Below are positions 1-6,765 of a stretch of 10,795 nt of DNA, one piece after another (positions within the stretch are counted from its first letter, which is position 1; each line of letters starts with the position of its first letter). The translations under genes were made by a program, and so were the position numbers. The DNA is from an uncultured Pseudorhodobacter sp. (lineage in GTDB: Bacteria > Pseudomonadota > Alphaproteobacteria > Rhodobacterales > Rhodobacteraceae): positions 1 to 10,795 of the forward strand of contig CAMFIX010000058.1 in NCBI GenBank assembly GCA_945952425.1. Reading direction: 5' to 3'. The notes beneath the pieces are model-generated. The model saw only the letters and a program-made list of their open reading frames with translations, was not told the origin of the DNA and searched no databases.

Positions 1-506
1 CCAGGGGCATGGACGCCCTCCTCCTCGGCCGCAAGACCTACGAGATCTTCGCCGCCCACTGGCCGTTCGTCGAGAACGACCCGATCGCCGACGCCTTCAA
101 CGCCATCACCAAGTACGTCGCGACCTCCTCGACCGAACCCCTCACCTGGCAAAACTCGGTCGTCCTGCACGATCCGGTCGCCGAGGTCGCCAGGCTGAAG
201 CAGGGCGACGGCCCGACCCTGCTGACCCAGGGCTCGAGCCAGCTCCTGCAGACCCTGATCGCCGCGGGCCTGGTCGACGAGTTCCAAGTCTGGACCTTCC
301 CGACGGTGCTCGGCCACGGCAAGCGGCTGTTCGGCGAGACCCTGCCGCCCTTCGCCCTGAAGCTCACCGACAGCAAGGTCTCGACGACCGGCGTCGTGCT
401 CAGCCGCTACGTGCCGACCGGCCCGGTGCCCATCGGCTCCTTCCAGCTTCCGGACCCTAGCCCGGCCGAGATCGCCCGCCGCGCCCGCATGGTCCGCGAG
501 GGCTGA
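1..506 (+). CDS. Dihydrofolate reductase family protein (RibD C-terminal-like), 5' partial
   Basis: This is a RibD C-terminal/DHFR-fold protein of the small stand-alone type, presumably an NAD(P)H-dependent reductase of unknown substrate. The visible part has the family hallmarks: LLGRKTYEIF near the start, a TLLTQGSSQLLQTLIAAGL segment and then DEFQVWTFPTVLGHGKRLF, the usual DE...P.vlG.G..lF signature. The first ATG in the window (position 9) is not the true start. The frame stays open to the left edge, and about 30 to 50 residues with the first beta strand of the fold are missing. The gene ends at a TGA and is convergent with rplQ, sharing the intergenic terminator region. The family assignment is firm; the substrate cannot be told from sequence. 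It is not the essential FolA, whose motifs differ. If the contig is chimeric, this gene belongs with the Caulobacteraceae-like left part. Confidence 0.8.
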   Translation, partial: RGMDALLLGRKTYEIFAAHWPFVENDPIADAFNAITKYVATSSTEPLTWQNSVVLHDPVAEVARLKQGDGPTLLTQGSSQLLQTLIAAGLVDEFQVWTFPTVLGHGKRLFGETLPPFALKLTDSKVSTTGVVLSRYVPTGPVPIGSFQLPDPSPAEIARRARMVREG

Positions 507-510
507 ACCT

Positions 511-548
511 CAAAACGCAAAAGCCCCGGACGTCGCCGTCCGGGGCTT
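511..548 (-). terminator. Rho-independent terminator after rplQ
   Basis: A perfect 12-bp stem (AAGCCCCGGACG at 521-532 pairing with 537-548) closes a 4-nt loop, which reads GCGA on the minus strand. On that strand it is followed by a T-rich run, TTTTGCGTTTTG. It begins 24 nt after the rplQ stop and ends the ribosomal operon. On the plus strand no T-run follows, so it would be a weaker terminator for the convergent reductase gene. Confidence 0.88.
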
Positions 549-572
549 GAAGCTTGGTCTGGACCTTGCGGC

Positions 573-989
573 TTATTCGTCGCCGAACGCCAGGCTCTGG
601 ACCGGACCGGAGTCCTTGCCCTTTTCGGCCGGGTCGCGGTCGACGAACTCGATCACCGCCATGGCGGCGTTGTCGCCGAAGCGGAAGCCGGCCTTCAGCA
701 CGCGGGTGTAGCCGCCGTTGCGGTCCTTGTAGCGCGGGCCCAGGGTCGAGAAGAGCTTGCCCACCTGCTCGACGTCGCGGACCTGGCTGATCGCCTGGCG
801 GCGAGCGTGCAGGTCGCCGCGCTTGGCGAGCGTCACCAGCTTCTCGACCACGGGGCGGAGCTCCTTGGCCTTCGGCAGGGTGGTCACGATCTGCTCGTGC
901 TTGATCAGGCTCGCCGCCATGTTGGCGAACATCGCGGTGCGGTGGGCGGTCGTACGACCCAGTTTGCGGTGGGCTTTGCCATGACGCAT
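573..989 (-). CDS. rplQ: 50S ribosomal protein L17
   Basis: L17 is a large-subunit protein that binds 23S rRNA near the peptide exit region. The 138-residue product begins MRHGKAHRKLGRTTAHR and carries the family core HEQIVTTLPKAKELRPVVEKL and the RNGGYTRVLKAGFR motif. The ATG at 989 has a GGAGA Shine-Dalgarno seven bases upstream. It is the last gene of the alpha operon, 178 bp after rpoA, followed by a strong terminator. The protein does not match its neighbours in lineage. Rhodobacteraceae L17 begins in the style MRHARGYRRLNRTHEHR, whereas MRHG.AHRKL.RT..HR and the FANMAASLIKHEQIVTTLP segment are of Caulobacteraceae type. The functional call is certain; the lineage statement comes from remembered family sequences, without an alignment. 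Confidence 0.97.
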   Translation of the reverse strand: MRHGKAHRKLGRTTAHRTAMFANMAASLIKHEQIVTTLPKAKELRPVVEKLVTLAKRGDLHARRQAISQVRDVEQVGKLFSTLGPRYKDRNGGYTRVLKAGFRFGDNAAMAVIEFVDRDPAEKGKDSGPVQSLAFGDE

Positions 990-1167
990 TTCACATCTCC
1001 TGGGCCATCAAGCCCGCTGGACGCTCCCGATCGCGCGGATCGCGTCCTTGCCTAACCAAGTCCCAGCCTGCTCCCGCCTGGGTCATCACGAAGCGCCGAG
1101 CCCTCCACCGCGATGCGGCTTCGTCAGGCCAGCCGCCGAAGCGGCCCGGAGTCGGCGCAAAAGCTTC

Positions 1168-2184
1168 TTACATCTGGTCTTCGAACTTCTTCGCCAGCTC
1201 TTCGATGTTTTCCGGCGGCCAGTTCGGGACGTCCATGCCGAGATGCAGGTTCATGCCCGCGAGCACTTCCTTGATCTCGTTCAGCGACTTGCGGCCGAAG
1301 TTCGGGGTGCGGAGCATCTCCGCCTCGGTCTTCTGGATCAGGTCGCCGATGTAGACGATGTTGTCGTTCTTCAGGCAGTTGGCCGAACGGACCGACAGCT
1401 CCAGCTCGTCGACCTTCTTGAGCAGCAGCGGGTTGAACTCCAGACCGCTGTCCTCGACGCCCTTGCCGGCCGCCTCGGGCTCTTCGAAGTTGACGAAAAC
1501 CGCCAGCTGATCCTGCAGGATGCGCGCGGCATAGGCCACGGCGTCTTCCGGCGTCAGCGAGCCATCGGTTTCGACGCGCAGCGTCAGCTTGTCATAGTCC
1601 AGCACCTGGCCCTCGCGGGTCGGGGTGACTTCGTAGCTGACCTTCTTGACCGGCGAGAAGATCGCGTCGATCGGGATCAGCCCGATGGGCGCATCTTCCG
1701 GGCGGTTCTTGTCGGCCGAGACATAGCCCTTGCCGGTGTTGACCGTCAGTTCCATGTAAACGTCGGCGCCGTCGTCCAGGTGGCAGATCACATGGTCGCG
1801 GTTCAGGATCTCGATCCCCGAGGTCTCGGAGATGTCGCCCGCCGTCACCACGCCCGGCCCCTTGGCCGAGATCGACAGGCGCTTCGGCCCTTCGACATCC
1901 ATCTTCAGACGAACGCCCTTGAGGTTCAGCACGATGTCGGTGACGTCTTCACGCACGCCCGGCACGGAGGAGAACTCGTGCAGCACGTTGTCGATCTGCA
2001 CCGAGGTGATGGCCGCACCCTGCAGCGACGAGAGCAGAACGCGACGCAGCGCGTTGCCCAGCGTCAGGCCGAAGCCCCGCTCCAGCGGTTCGGCGACCAG
2101 GGTCGCGGTGCGCTGCGCATCGGGACCGGATTTGGTCGCCAATTGCTGCGGCTTGATCAATTCCTGCCAGTTCTTGTGGATCAT
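1168..2184 (-). CDS. rpoA: DNA-directed RNA polymerase subunit alpha
   Basis: This is the RNA polymerase alpha subunit, 338 residues. The N-terminal assembly domain (about 1-235) contains LERGFGLTLGNALRRVLLSS, the dimerisation and beta/beta'-binding region. An acidic linker (about 236-250) leads to the C-terminal domain (about 255-325) with SVRSANCLKNDNIVYIGDL and LRTPNFGRKSLNEIKEVL. Arg266 corresponds to the DNA-contacting Arg265 of E. coli. The ATG at 2184 has a GGAGGCG ribosome binding site. It follows rpsK, with no rpsD between, as is normal in Alphaproteobacteria. The N-terminal domain and linker read as Rhodobacteraceae (MIHKNW.ELIKPQQL; GLEFNPLLLKK). The final stretch LGMDVPNWPPENIEELAKKF resembles Caulobacteraceae alpha. 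The gene may therefore be an assembly chimera, although the reading frame is intact. Confidence 0.97.
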   Translation of the reverse strand: MIHKNWQELIKPQQLATKSGPDAQRTATLVAEPLERGFGLTLGNALRRVLLSSLQGAAITSVQIDNVLHEFSSVPGVREDVTDIVLNLKGVRLKMDVEGPKRLSISAKGPGVVTAGDISETSGIEILNRDHVICHLDDGADVYMELTVNTGKGYVSADKNRPEDAPIGLIPIDAIFSPVKKVSYEVTPTREGQVLDYDKLTLRVETDGSLTPEDAVAYAARILQDQLAVFVNFEEPEAAGKGVEDSGLEFNPLLLKKVDELELSVRSANCLKNDNIVYIGDLIQKTEAEMLRTPNFGRKSLNEIKEVLAGMNLHLGMDVPNWPPENIEELAKKFEDQM

Positions 2185-2256
2185 GCTGTCGCCTCCATTC
2201 TTGCCCGCTGCCCATGTCCCAGACGGCGGACGCCCGAGGGTCGTTGAATAGCCAAA

Positions 2257-2283
2257 CCGGGCCGCGGTGATCCCGCAGCCCGG
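2257..2283 (-). other. Stem-loop in the rpsK-rpoA intergenic region
   Basis: On the minus strand CCGGGC-T-GCGG pairs with CCGC-G-GCCCGG, an 11-bp stem including one G-U pair, around a GATCA loop. Only TTTGG follows, so it is at most a leaky terminator or attenuator. It sits 16 nt after the base preceding the rpsK stop region and about 73 nt before the rpoA start. It could tune alpha-subunit output relative to S13/S11 or protect processed mRNA ends; the sequence alone does not decide. Confidence 0.5.
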
Positions 2284-2299
2284 TGAAGATCGGTGATGT

Positions 2300-2701
2300 T
2301 CAGACGCGGCGACGCTTCGGCGGGCGGCAGCCGTTGTGGGCCAGCGGCGTCACATCGCGGATCGAGGTGATGTTGAAGCCGACGGCGGCCAGCGCGCGCA
2401 GCGCCGACTCGCGGCCCGAACCCGGGCCCTGCACTTCGACTTCCAGCGTCTTCACGCCATGTTCCTGCGCCTTGCGGCCCGCGTCTTCGGCAGCCATCTG
2501 GGCGGCATAGGGCGTCGACTTGCGCGAGCCCTTGAAGCCCATCGTGCCGGCCGACGACCAGGAGATCGCATTGCCTTGCACATCCGAGATCAGGATCTTG
2601 GTGTTGTTGAACGAAGAATTGACGTGCGCAACACCGGCGGCGATGTTCTTGCGCTCTTTCTTCTTGCCGCGCGCGGCGGCCGACTTGGTATCCTTGGCCA
2701 T
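2300..2701 (-). CDS. rpsK: 30S ribosomal protein S11
   Basis: S11 is a platform protein of the small subunit that binds 16S rRNA near the Shine-Dalgarno/anti-Shine-Dalgarno helix. The 133-residue product has the basic N-terminus AAARGKKKERKNIAAGVAHV, the core FNNTKILISDVQGNAISWSS, the GPGSGRESALRALAAVGF loop and the basic C-terminal end NGCRPPKRRRV. The length is normal for the alphaproteobacterial family. The ATG at 2701 lies 12 nt after the rpsM stop codon, implying translational coupling. The ribosome binding site is a modest GGGG tract. Nothing odd is seen. Confidence 0.98.
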   Translation of the reverse strand: MAKDTKSAAARGKKKERKNIAAGVAHVNSSFNNTKILISDVQGNAISWSSAGTMGFKGSRKSTPYAAQMAAEDAGRKAQEHGVKTLEVEVQGPGSGRESALRALAAVGFNITSIRDVTPLAHNGCRPPKRRRV

Positions 2702-2713
2702 CTGATCTACCCC

Positions 2714-3082
2714 TTACTTCTTCTTGCCGGCGATCGGCTTGGCCGGGCCCTTGCGGGTGCGGGCGTTGGTGTGCGTGCGCTGGCCGCGGACCGGGAGGCC
2801 CTTGCGGTGACGCAGGCCGCGATAGCAGGCGAGGTCCATCAGGCGCTTGATGTTCATCGAGACTTCACGGCGCAGGTCGCCCTCGACGGTGAAGTTGGCG
2901 TCGATATATTCGCGGATCGCCAGAACTTCGCTGTCGTTCAGCTGGTTCACGCGGCGGGCGCGGTCGATCTTCAGCGCTTCGCAGATTTGCTCCGCGAAAT
3001 GGGCGCCGATGCCGTGGATGTATTGGAGCGCGATCGGAACGCGCTTTGCAGTGGGGATGTTGACGCCAGCAATACGTGCCAC
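2714..3082 (-). CDS. rpsM: 30S ribosomal protein S13
   Basis: S13 is the small-subunit head protein that makes bridges to the 50S subunit and contacts P-site tRNA through its C-terminal tail. The 122-residue product starts ARIAGVNIPTAKRVPIALQY after the initiator and ends with the conserved tail RGQRTHTNARTRKGPAKP followed by basic residues. The start is a GTG at 3082, chosen because the residues before ARIAGVNIP would leave the family, and because GGAAG lies just upstream (AAGGAAGACACGCGTG). An ATG 16 bases further upstream is in another frame. It is the first gene of a block with its own promoter just downstream of adk. Confidence 0.97.
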   Translation of the reverse strand: MARIAGVNIPTAKRVPIALQYIHGIGAHFAEQICEALKIDRARRVNQLNDSEVLAIREYIDANFTVEGDLRREVSMNIKRLMDLACYRGLRHRKGLPVRGQRTHTNARTRKGPAKPIAGKKK

Positions 3083-3182
3083 GCGTGTCTTCCTTCATGT
3101 TGCGGTTCCGTCATGCCGGAACCTTTTTTCACAACCGGAGTTTCCCCCGAACGATCCCTTCGCCGGTTGCCCGACAAAGAAC

Positions 3183-3205
3183 CCCGGGCGCGATTCCGCC
3201 CCGGG
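3183..3205 (-). other. Leader hairpin between adk and rpsM
   Basis: On the minus strand CCCGGG-GCG pairs with CGC-G-CCCGGG around a GAAT loop: nine base pairs with one bulged G. GTTCTTTG follows, a poor T-run, so termination here would be weak. It begins essentially at the expected transcription start of the promoter at 3213-3241. It may thus be the 5' end structure of the rpsM leader, a weak adk terminator, or both. Confidence 0.5.
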
Positions 3206-3212
3206 ACGCCGT

Positions 3213-3241
3213 GCTTTATGGGCTTTTCCGCGACCCGTCAA
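3213..3241 (-). promoter_or_regulatory. Putative sigma70-type promoter for rpsM-rpsK-rpoA
   Basis: The minus strand shows TTGACG (3241-3236) as -35, a 17-bp spacer, and TAAAGC (3218-3213) as -10. The -35 element lies 17 nt past the adk stop codon. The predicted start near 3206 gives a leader of about 125 nt before the GTG of rpsM. The -35 is close to ideal; the -10 is moderate, as is common in high-GC Alphaproteobacteria. Confidence 0.6.
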
Positions 3242-3258
3242 GGGCCGCAACCCGCTTT

Positions 3259-3909
3259 TCAGCGCTTGTCAAGAACTTTCGCCACGGCCGCGGCCACGGC
3301 ATCGGGCTCGGCCATGCCATCGACGGCGGAAAGCTGCCCCTTGGCATAGTAATAGCCGATAAGCGGCGAGGTTTTCTTGTAATATTCCATCAGCCGGGTC
3401 TTCAGCGCCTCGGCATTGTCGTCGGCGCGGCGGTTCAGCTCGGTGCCGCCGCAATTGTCGCAGACGCCGGGGGTTTTCGTCGGCCGGGTCTCGTCGTGAT
3501 AGACCTCGCCGCAGGTGCGGCAGGTGAAGCGGCCGGAGATGCGCGCGACCAAGGCCGCGTCATCCACCTGAATCTCGATCACCGCATCCAGGCCCGCGCC
3601 ATGCCGGGCCAGCAGAGCCCCCAGCGCATCGGCCTGTTTCAGCGTGCGCGGAAAGCCGTCGAAGATGAAGCCGCCGCTGGCGCCCTGGTCGAGCTTTTCC
3701 TCGATCAGGCCGATCACGATCTCGTCCGTCACCAGCTCGCCGCGGGCCATCACATCGGCCACGCGCTTGCCCATTTCGGTGCCGGAGGTCTTGGCCTCGC
3801 GCAGCATGTCGCCGGTCGACAGCTGCACCATCGCGCGTTCGTCCACCAGGCGCTTGGCCTGGGTTCCCTTGCCCGCACCGGGCGGACCCAGAAGGATGAT
3901 GTTGGTCAT
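3259..3909 (-). CDS. adk: Adenylate kinase, zinc-containing LID
   Basis: Adenylate kinase interconverts ATP + AMP and 2 ADP in the cytosol. The 216-residue product is full length. It has the P-loop GPPGAGKGT at residues 8-16, the AMP-binding STGDMLR at 31-37 and DGFPRT at 84-89. The long-form LID domain begins near Gly126. The LID carries Cys130-x2-Cys133 and Cys150-x2-Cys153, the structural zinc site found in many Alphaproteobacteria and Gram-positives but absent from E. coli Adk. The ATG at 3909 has a GGGAGG ribosome binding site. The gene follows secY, a long-conserved pairing in ribosomal operons, with an 85-bp gap holding a stem-loop. A promoter for rpsM starts right after its stop. Confidence 0.97.
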   Translation of the reverse strand: MTNIILLGPPGAGKGTQAKRLVDERAMVQLSTGDMLREAKTSGTEMGKRVADVMARGELVTDEIVIGLIEEKLDQGASGGFIFDGFPRTLKQADALGALLARHGAGLDAVIEIQVDDAALVARISGRFTCRTCGEVYHDETRPTKTPGVCDNCGGTELNRRADDNAEALKTRLMEYYKKTSPLIGYYYAKGQLSAVDGMAEPDAVAAAVAKVLDKR

Positions 3910-3944
3910 GATTCGAGGCCCTCCCAGAGTCTTTTACATTACGA

Positions 3945-3974
3945 AACCGAGGCCGCCATGGAGCAGCCTCGGTT
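3945..3974 (-). other. Stem-loop in the secY-adk intergenic region
   Basis: AACCGAGGC (3945-3953) pairs perfectly with GCCTCGGTT (3966-3974) across a 12-nt loop containing CCATGG. It lies 20 nt after the secY stop codon. No T-run follows, so it is not a good intrinsic terminator. An mRNA-processing or stabilising role between secY and adk is possible but not shown. Confidence 0.45.
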
Positions 3975-3994
3975 CCGGGGCGTGACGTTTTGCC

Positions 3995-5356
3995 TCAGCG
4001 CCTTGCAGGCGCCTTGGGGGTCGTGCTGCGCTTGCGGCCGCGCAGCTGCGACTTCTCGATCAGGCCTTCATACTGGTGCGCCAGCATGTGGGACTGGATC
4101 TGGTTGATCGTGTCCATCGTCACCGAGACCACGATCAGAACCGAAGTCCCCCCGAAGTAGAAGGGGATGTTCATGTAATAGCGCAGGATTTCCGGCAGGA
4201 AGCAGACGGCGACCAGATAGGCCGAGCCCAGGACCAGCACGCGGTTGACCACGTAATCCAGGTAATCCTGCGTCTTCTTGCCCGGCCGGATGCCCGGCAC
4301 GAACCCGCCCTGCTTCTGCAGGTTCTCGGCCACGTCATCGGTCTTGAACGAGACGTTGTGGGTGTAGAAATAGGCGAAGAACGCAATCAGCGCGCCTTGC
4401 AGCACGAGATACAAGGGCTGGCCCGCACCCATATAGGCCAGGATCGTCGACAGAACCGGGCTGGAGGTCGTGCCCGAGAAGGTCGCCAAGGTCGTCGGCA
4501 AGAGCAACAGCGACGAGGCGAAGATCGCCGGGATGACGCCCGCCGGGTTCACCTTGATCGGCAGGTGGGACGAGCCGCCGTCATAGATCTTCATGCCGAC
4601 CTGACGACGGGGATACTGGATGTGGATCTTCCGCAGCGCCCGCTCCATGAAGACCACGAAGAAGATGACCGCGACGACCAGCACGATGGCGCCGATGATG
4701 ACCCAGACCGGGAAGACGCCCGAGCGGCCTTGGCTTAGGAACTGCGCCAGCGCGCCGGGGATTTCCGCGACGATGCCGGTGAAGATGATGAGCGACACGC
4801 CGTTGCCGATGCCCCGCGCCGTGATCTGCTCGCCCAGCCACATCAGGAACATCGTGCCGCCGACGAGGGTGATGACGCAGGACAGTTTGAAGAACAGCGT
4901 CGGGTCATGCGCGAGGCCGCCCGCCACGATCGAGGCCGCAATCGCCCAGCCCTGGAAGGCCGCCAGCGCCACGGTCGCATAGCGCGTGTACTGGTTGATC
5001 TTCTTGCGCCCCTGCTCGCCCTCTTTCTTCAGGCTCTCCAGCTGCGGAATCATCGAGGCCAGAAGCTGCACGATGATCGAGGCCGAGATATAGGGCATGA
5101 CGCCGAGCGCGAAGATCCCCATGCGCTTCAAGGCGCCGCCGGTGAACAGGCTGAGCATGCCGCCGAGGCCCGAGCCCTGCCCGTCCATGAAATTCTTGAG
5201 CGCGGTGCCGTCGATGCCCGGAACCGGGATGAACGTGCCGAGCCGGTAGACGATCAACACCAGGACGGTGAAGAGGATGCGCTGGCGCAGGTCGCTGGCC
5301 TTGCCGAGCGCACCCCAGCTGAGGTTCGCCGCCATCTGCTCTGCTGCGGATGCCAT
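3995..5356 (-). CDS. secY: Protein translocase subunit SecY
   Basis: SecY is the channel-forming subunit of the SecYEG translocon in the inner membrane. The 453-residue product has ten predicted membrane segments. Family landmarks in order are RLGTFIPVPGID before the plug region, GVMPYISASIIVQLLASMIP in TM2, KKEGEQGRKKINQYTRY in the next cytoplasmic loop, and ITARGIGNGVSLIIF. RKIHIQYPRRQVG marks the C4 loop and GFVPGIRPGKKTQDYL the C5 loop. The Arg of PGIRPG corresponds to the SecA-coupling Arg357 of E. coli. The basic tail SQLRGRKRS ends the protein. The start MASAAEQMAANLSWGALGKA is of Rhodobacteraceae type. It sits between rplO and adk as expected, with a 101-bp gap after rplO. Confidence 0.98.
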   Translation of the reverse strand: MASAAEQMAANLSWGALGKASDLRQRILFTVLVLIVYRLGTFIPVPGIDGTALKNFMDGQGSGLGGMLSLFTGGALKRMGIFALGVMPYISASIIVQLLASMIPQLESLKKEGEQGRKKINQYTRYATVALAAFQGWAIAASIVAGGLAHDPTLFFKLSCVITLVGGTMFLMWLGEQITARGIGNGVSLIIFTGIVAEIPGALAQFLSQGRSGVFPVWVIIGAIVLVVAVIFFVVFMERALRKIHIQYPRRQVGMKIYDGGSSHLPIKVNPAGVIPAIFASSLLLLPTTLATFSGTTSSPVLSTILAYMGAGQPLYLVLQGALIAFFAYFYTHNVSFKTDDVAENLQKQGGFVPGIRPGKKTQDYLDYVVNRVLVLGSAYLVAVCFLPEILRYYMNIPFYFGGTSVLIVVSVTMDTINQIQSHMLAHQYEGLIEKSQLRGRKRSTTPKAPARR

Positions 5357-5384
5357 GTGAGGACTTCCTGTTGGCTTTGTGACA

Positions 5385-5418
5385 GCGCCGCCGAACCGGG
5401 TTCACCGGGCGGCGGCGC
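5385..5418 (-). other. GC-rich stem-loop in the rplO-secY intergenic region
   Basis: GCGCCGCCG (5385-5393) pairs with CGGCGGCGC (5410-5418) across a 16-nt loop that itself contains AACCGGGTT. It lies about 40 nt after the rplO stop and 28 nt before the secY start. There is no T-run after it on the minus strand, so it is not a convincing terminator; attenuation or RNA processing before secY is possible. Confidence 0.45.
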
Positions 5419-5457
5419 GAAAGTAGATGTAGGCAGGCCTTGGGCTGCCCGCAAGCC

Positions 5458-5928
5458 TTATTCGGCAGCCGCCGCGGTGACGGTCAGCGAGCCACCGGCG
5501 GCCTTCACGGCTTCGATGGCCGAGGCCGAGGCGCCGGTCACGACCAGGTTCACCTTCGAGGTGATCGCGCCCTTGGCCAGAACGCGGATGCCGTCATGCT
5601 TGGACTTGGTCAGGCCAGCAGCGACGAGGGCATCCTCGTTGATCTCGGCCTTCGCATCCAGCTTGCCGAGGCCGATGAACTTCTCGATCAGGCCGAGGTT
5701 GATGACGGCATATTGCTTGGCGTTGGGCTTGTTGAAGCCGCGCTTCGGCAGGCGCCGATACAGCGGCATCTGGCCGCCTTCATAGCCGCCGAGCGCCACG
5801 CCCGAACGCGAGCTTTGGCCCTTGATCCCGCGGCCGGCGGTCTTGCCCTTGCCCGAACCCGGACCACGGGCGACGCGCTTTTGCTTCTTGGCGGCGCCGG
5901 GATTGTCGGCCAGTTCATGCAGCTTCAT
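5458..5928 (-). CDS. rplO: 50S ribosomal protein L15
   Basis: L15 is a late-assembly large-subunit protein that spans 23S rRNA domains. The 156-residue product begins MKLHELADNPGAAKKQKRV and has the glycine-rich, basic rRNA-binding extension (GPGSGKGKTAGRGIKGQSSR, GGYEGGQMPLYRRLPKRGF) before the globular C-terminal domain. The ATG at 5928 is preferred over an upstream in-frame ATG at 6015. It carries the family N-terminus and has AAGGAGAAG just upstream, while the longer reading adds 29 unrelated residues from the leader. In this locus it starts a transcription block with its own promoter rather than directly following rpmD. Confidence 0.97.
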   Translation of the reverse strand: MKLHELADNPGAAKKQKRVARGPGSGKGKTAGRGIKGQSSRSGVALGGYEGGQMPLYRRLPKRGFNKPNAKQYAVINLGLIEKFIGLGKLDAKAEINEDALVAAGLTKSKHDGIRVLAKGAITSKVNLVVTGASASAIEAVKAAGGSLTVTAAAAE

Positions 5929-6021
5929 GTCGCTTCTCCTTCGCCGGAAACGCCCCCGCAAGCGACAGAGGAGCGCACTCGGCATGATGATGTGAGTCGT
6001 GGGCCGGATGGCCACCGGGGG

Positions 6022-6050
6022 CGTATAGAGGACCGCTGCGACTTAGGCAA
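6022..6050 (-). promoter_or_regulatory. Putative sigma70-type promoter for rplO-secY-adk
   Basis: The minus strand has TTGCCT (6050-6045), a 17-bp spacer and TATACG (6027-6022). The -35 begins 11 bp after the stop codon of the DUF4375-like gene. The predicted start near 6015 leaves a leader of about 87 nt before rplO. Having a promoter here agrees with the terminator after rpmD: the interrupted spc operon restarts at rplO. Confidence 0.62.
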
Positions 6051-6060
6051 GCCTGTGCGG

Positions 6061-6684
6061 TTATGGCGCCTCGATACCTAGGCTACCCCAATAGGCTTTC
6101 CAAGCAGTCTCATCCAAGGCAACGACGATCCCGCTCCGCTTAAGCCAAATGGCTTTGAGCGTCCCAAAGTCGGACTGCCAAGCCTCCGCCCTGGAAATGG
6201 CGTCATCCAGATATTCGGCCTCGTCCGCATCACAAGGAAGTTCTCTCAGTTCGATCAAGGCGGCCTCCGAGTGGCTGTCTAGCCGCATGTAGCGCGCATC
6301 GAACCTGTCAAGCTCGGACGCCCTGCCCCCCTGAAAGCCGGTCTGACTGGCCGCAATATCGGGATGGGCAATCAGCCAGTCGACATATTCTTGCGCGAGC
6401 TGACCGAAAGCCTCGGCCCCGATGGCCTCGGCGGCGAGGGGAAAATCATCGAGAACCCACAGCTCATCCGAGGCCAGCAGGTTGTGGATCAACTGGCTGT
6501 GGCCGCCGTTCTTCACCTCGAAGTCATAGTCCGAGAGGGCGTAATACCACCGCAGTTTCTCATCGAGCTGATTCGCCGGGACGTGCGCCTTGAGGGCCAG
6601 GAGCGAGGAGAATGCCAGCTCATCGACGGCCGCAGGGTCTGACCAGTCGAGGTGGTCGGCGCGGATCGGCAAAGATTTGATCAA
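6061..6684 (-). CDS. DUF4375 (DMP19-like) domain protein
   Basis: This 207-residue soluble protein shows the pattern of the DUF4375/DMP19-like family. A helical N-terminal segment ends in LRWYYALSDYDFEVKNGGHS, where YDFEVKNGG is the recognisable family core, followed by QLIHN and a later region rich in acidic residues. DMP19 of Neisseria is known as a DNA-mimic protein, but this homology is loose and no function is claimed. The only in-frame start is a TTG at 6684. There is no clear Shine-Dalgarno, no in-frame ATG before the conserved core, and a TAG a little upstream, so the N-terminus is uncertain. GC content (about 58% in three sampled lines) is lower than the adjoining PAS gene (about 70-78%), and codon choice is less GC-biased. 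This fits a later arrival. Confidence 0.65.
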   Translation of the reverse strand: MIKSLPIRADHLDWSDPAAVDELAFSSLLALKAHVPANQLDEKLRWYYALSDYDFEVKNGGHSQLIHNLLASDELWVLDDFPLAAEAIGAEAFGQLAQEYVDWLIAHPDIAASQTGFQGGRASELDRFDARYMRLDSHSEAALIELRELPCDADEAEYLDDAISRAEAWQSDFGTLKAIWLKRSGIVVALDETAWKAYWGSLGIEAP

Positions 6685-6716
6685 GGCAATGGGTCCAAAG
6701 TGCGAGTGGCATGGCT

Positions 6717-6750
6717 AAGAAAAAGGGCGCCCCACGGGTCGTAGGGCGCC
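6717..6750 (-). terminator. Rho-independent terminator after the GFA-family gene
   Basis: On the minus strand GGCGCCCTACG pairs with CGTGGGGCGCC (11 bp, one G-U) around a 3-nt loop. CTTTTTCTT follows. It starts 15 nt past the GFA stop codon, so the downstream DUF4375-like gene probably needs its own promoter. Confidence 0.85.
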
Positions 6751-6765
6751 GAAGGCCTGATCGGC

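Noticed and set aside
990..1167. Hairpins or promoter in the rpoA-rplQ gap
   Set aside because: Only partial inverted repeats such as CGAAGC...GCTTCG with mismatches. No convincing promoter or terminator is seen; the gap may also be near a chimeric join.
1048..2247. Long plus-strand open frame (about 400 codons) opposite rpoA
   Set aside because: It is antisense to a certain gene, rich in Arg/His/Val from mirrored GC-rich codons, with no recognisable family and no ribosome binding site.
2336..4107. Plus-strand frames across rpsK, rpsM and adk
   Set aside because: Antisense shadows; the minus-strand products are well-known conserved proteins with good starts.
5929..6015. Longer L15 starting at 6015
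   Set aside because: The extra 29 residues are leader sequence. The family N-terminus and a strong AAGGAG site support 5928.
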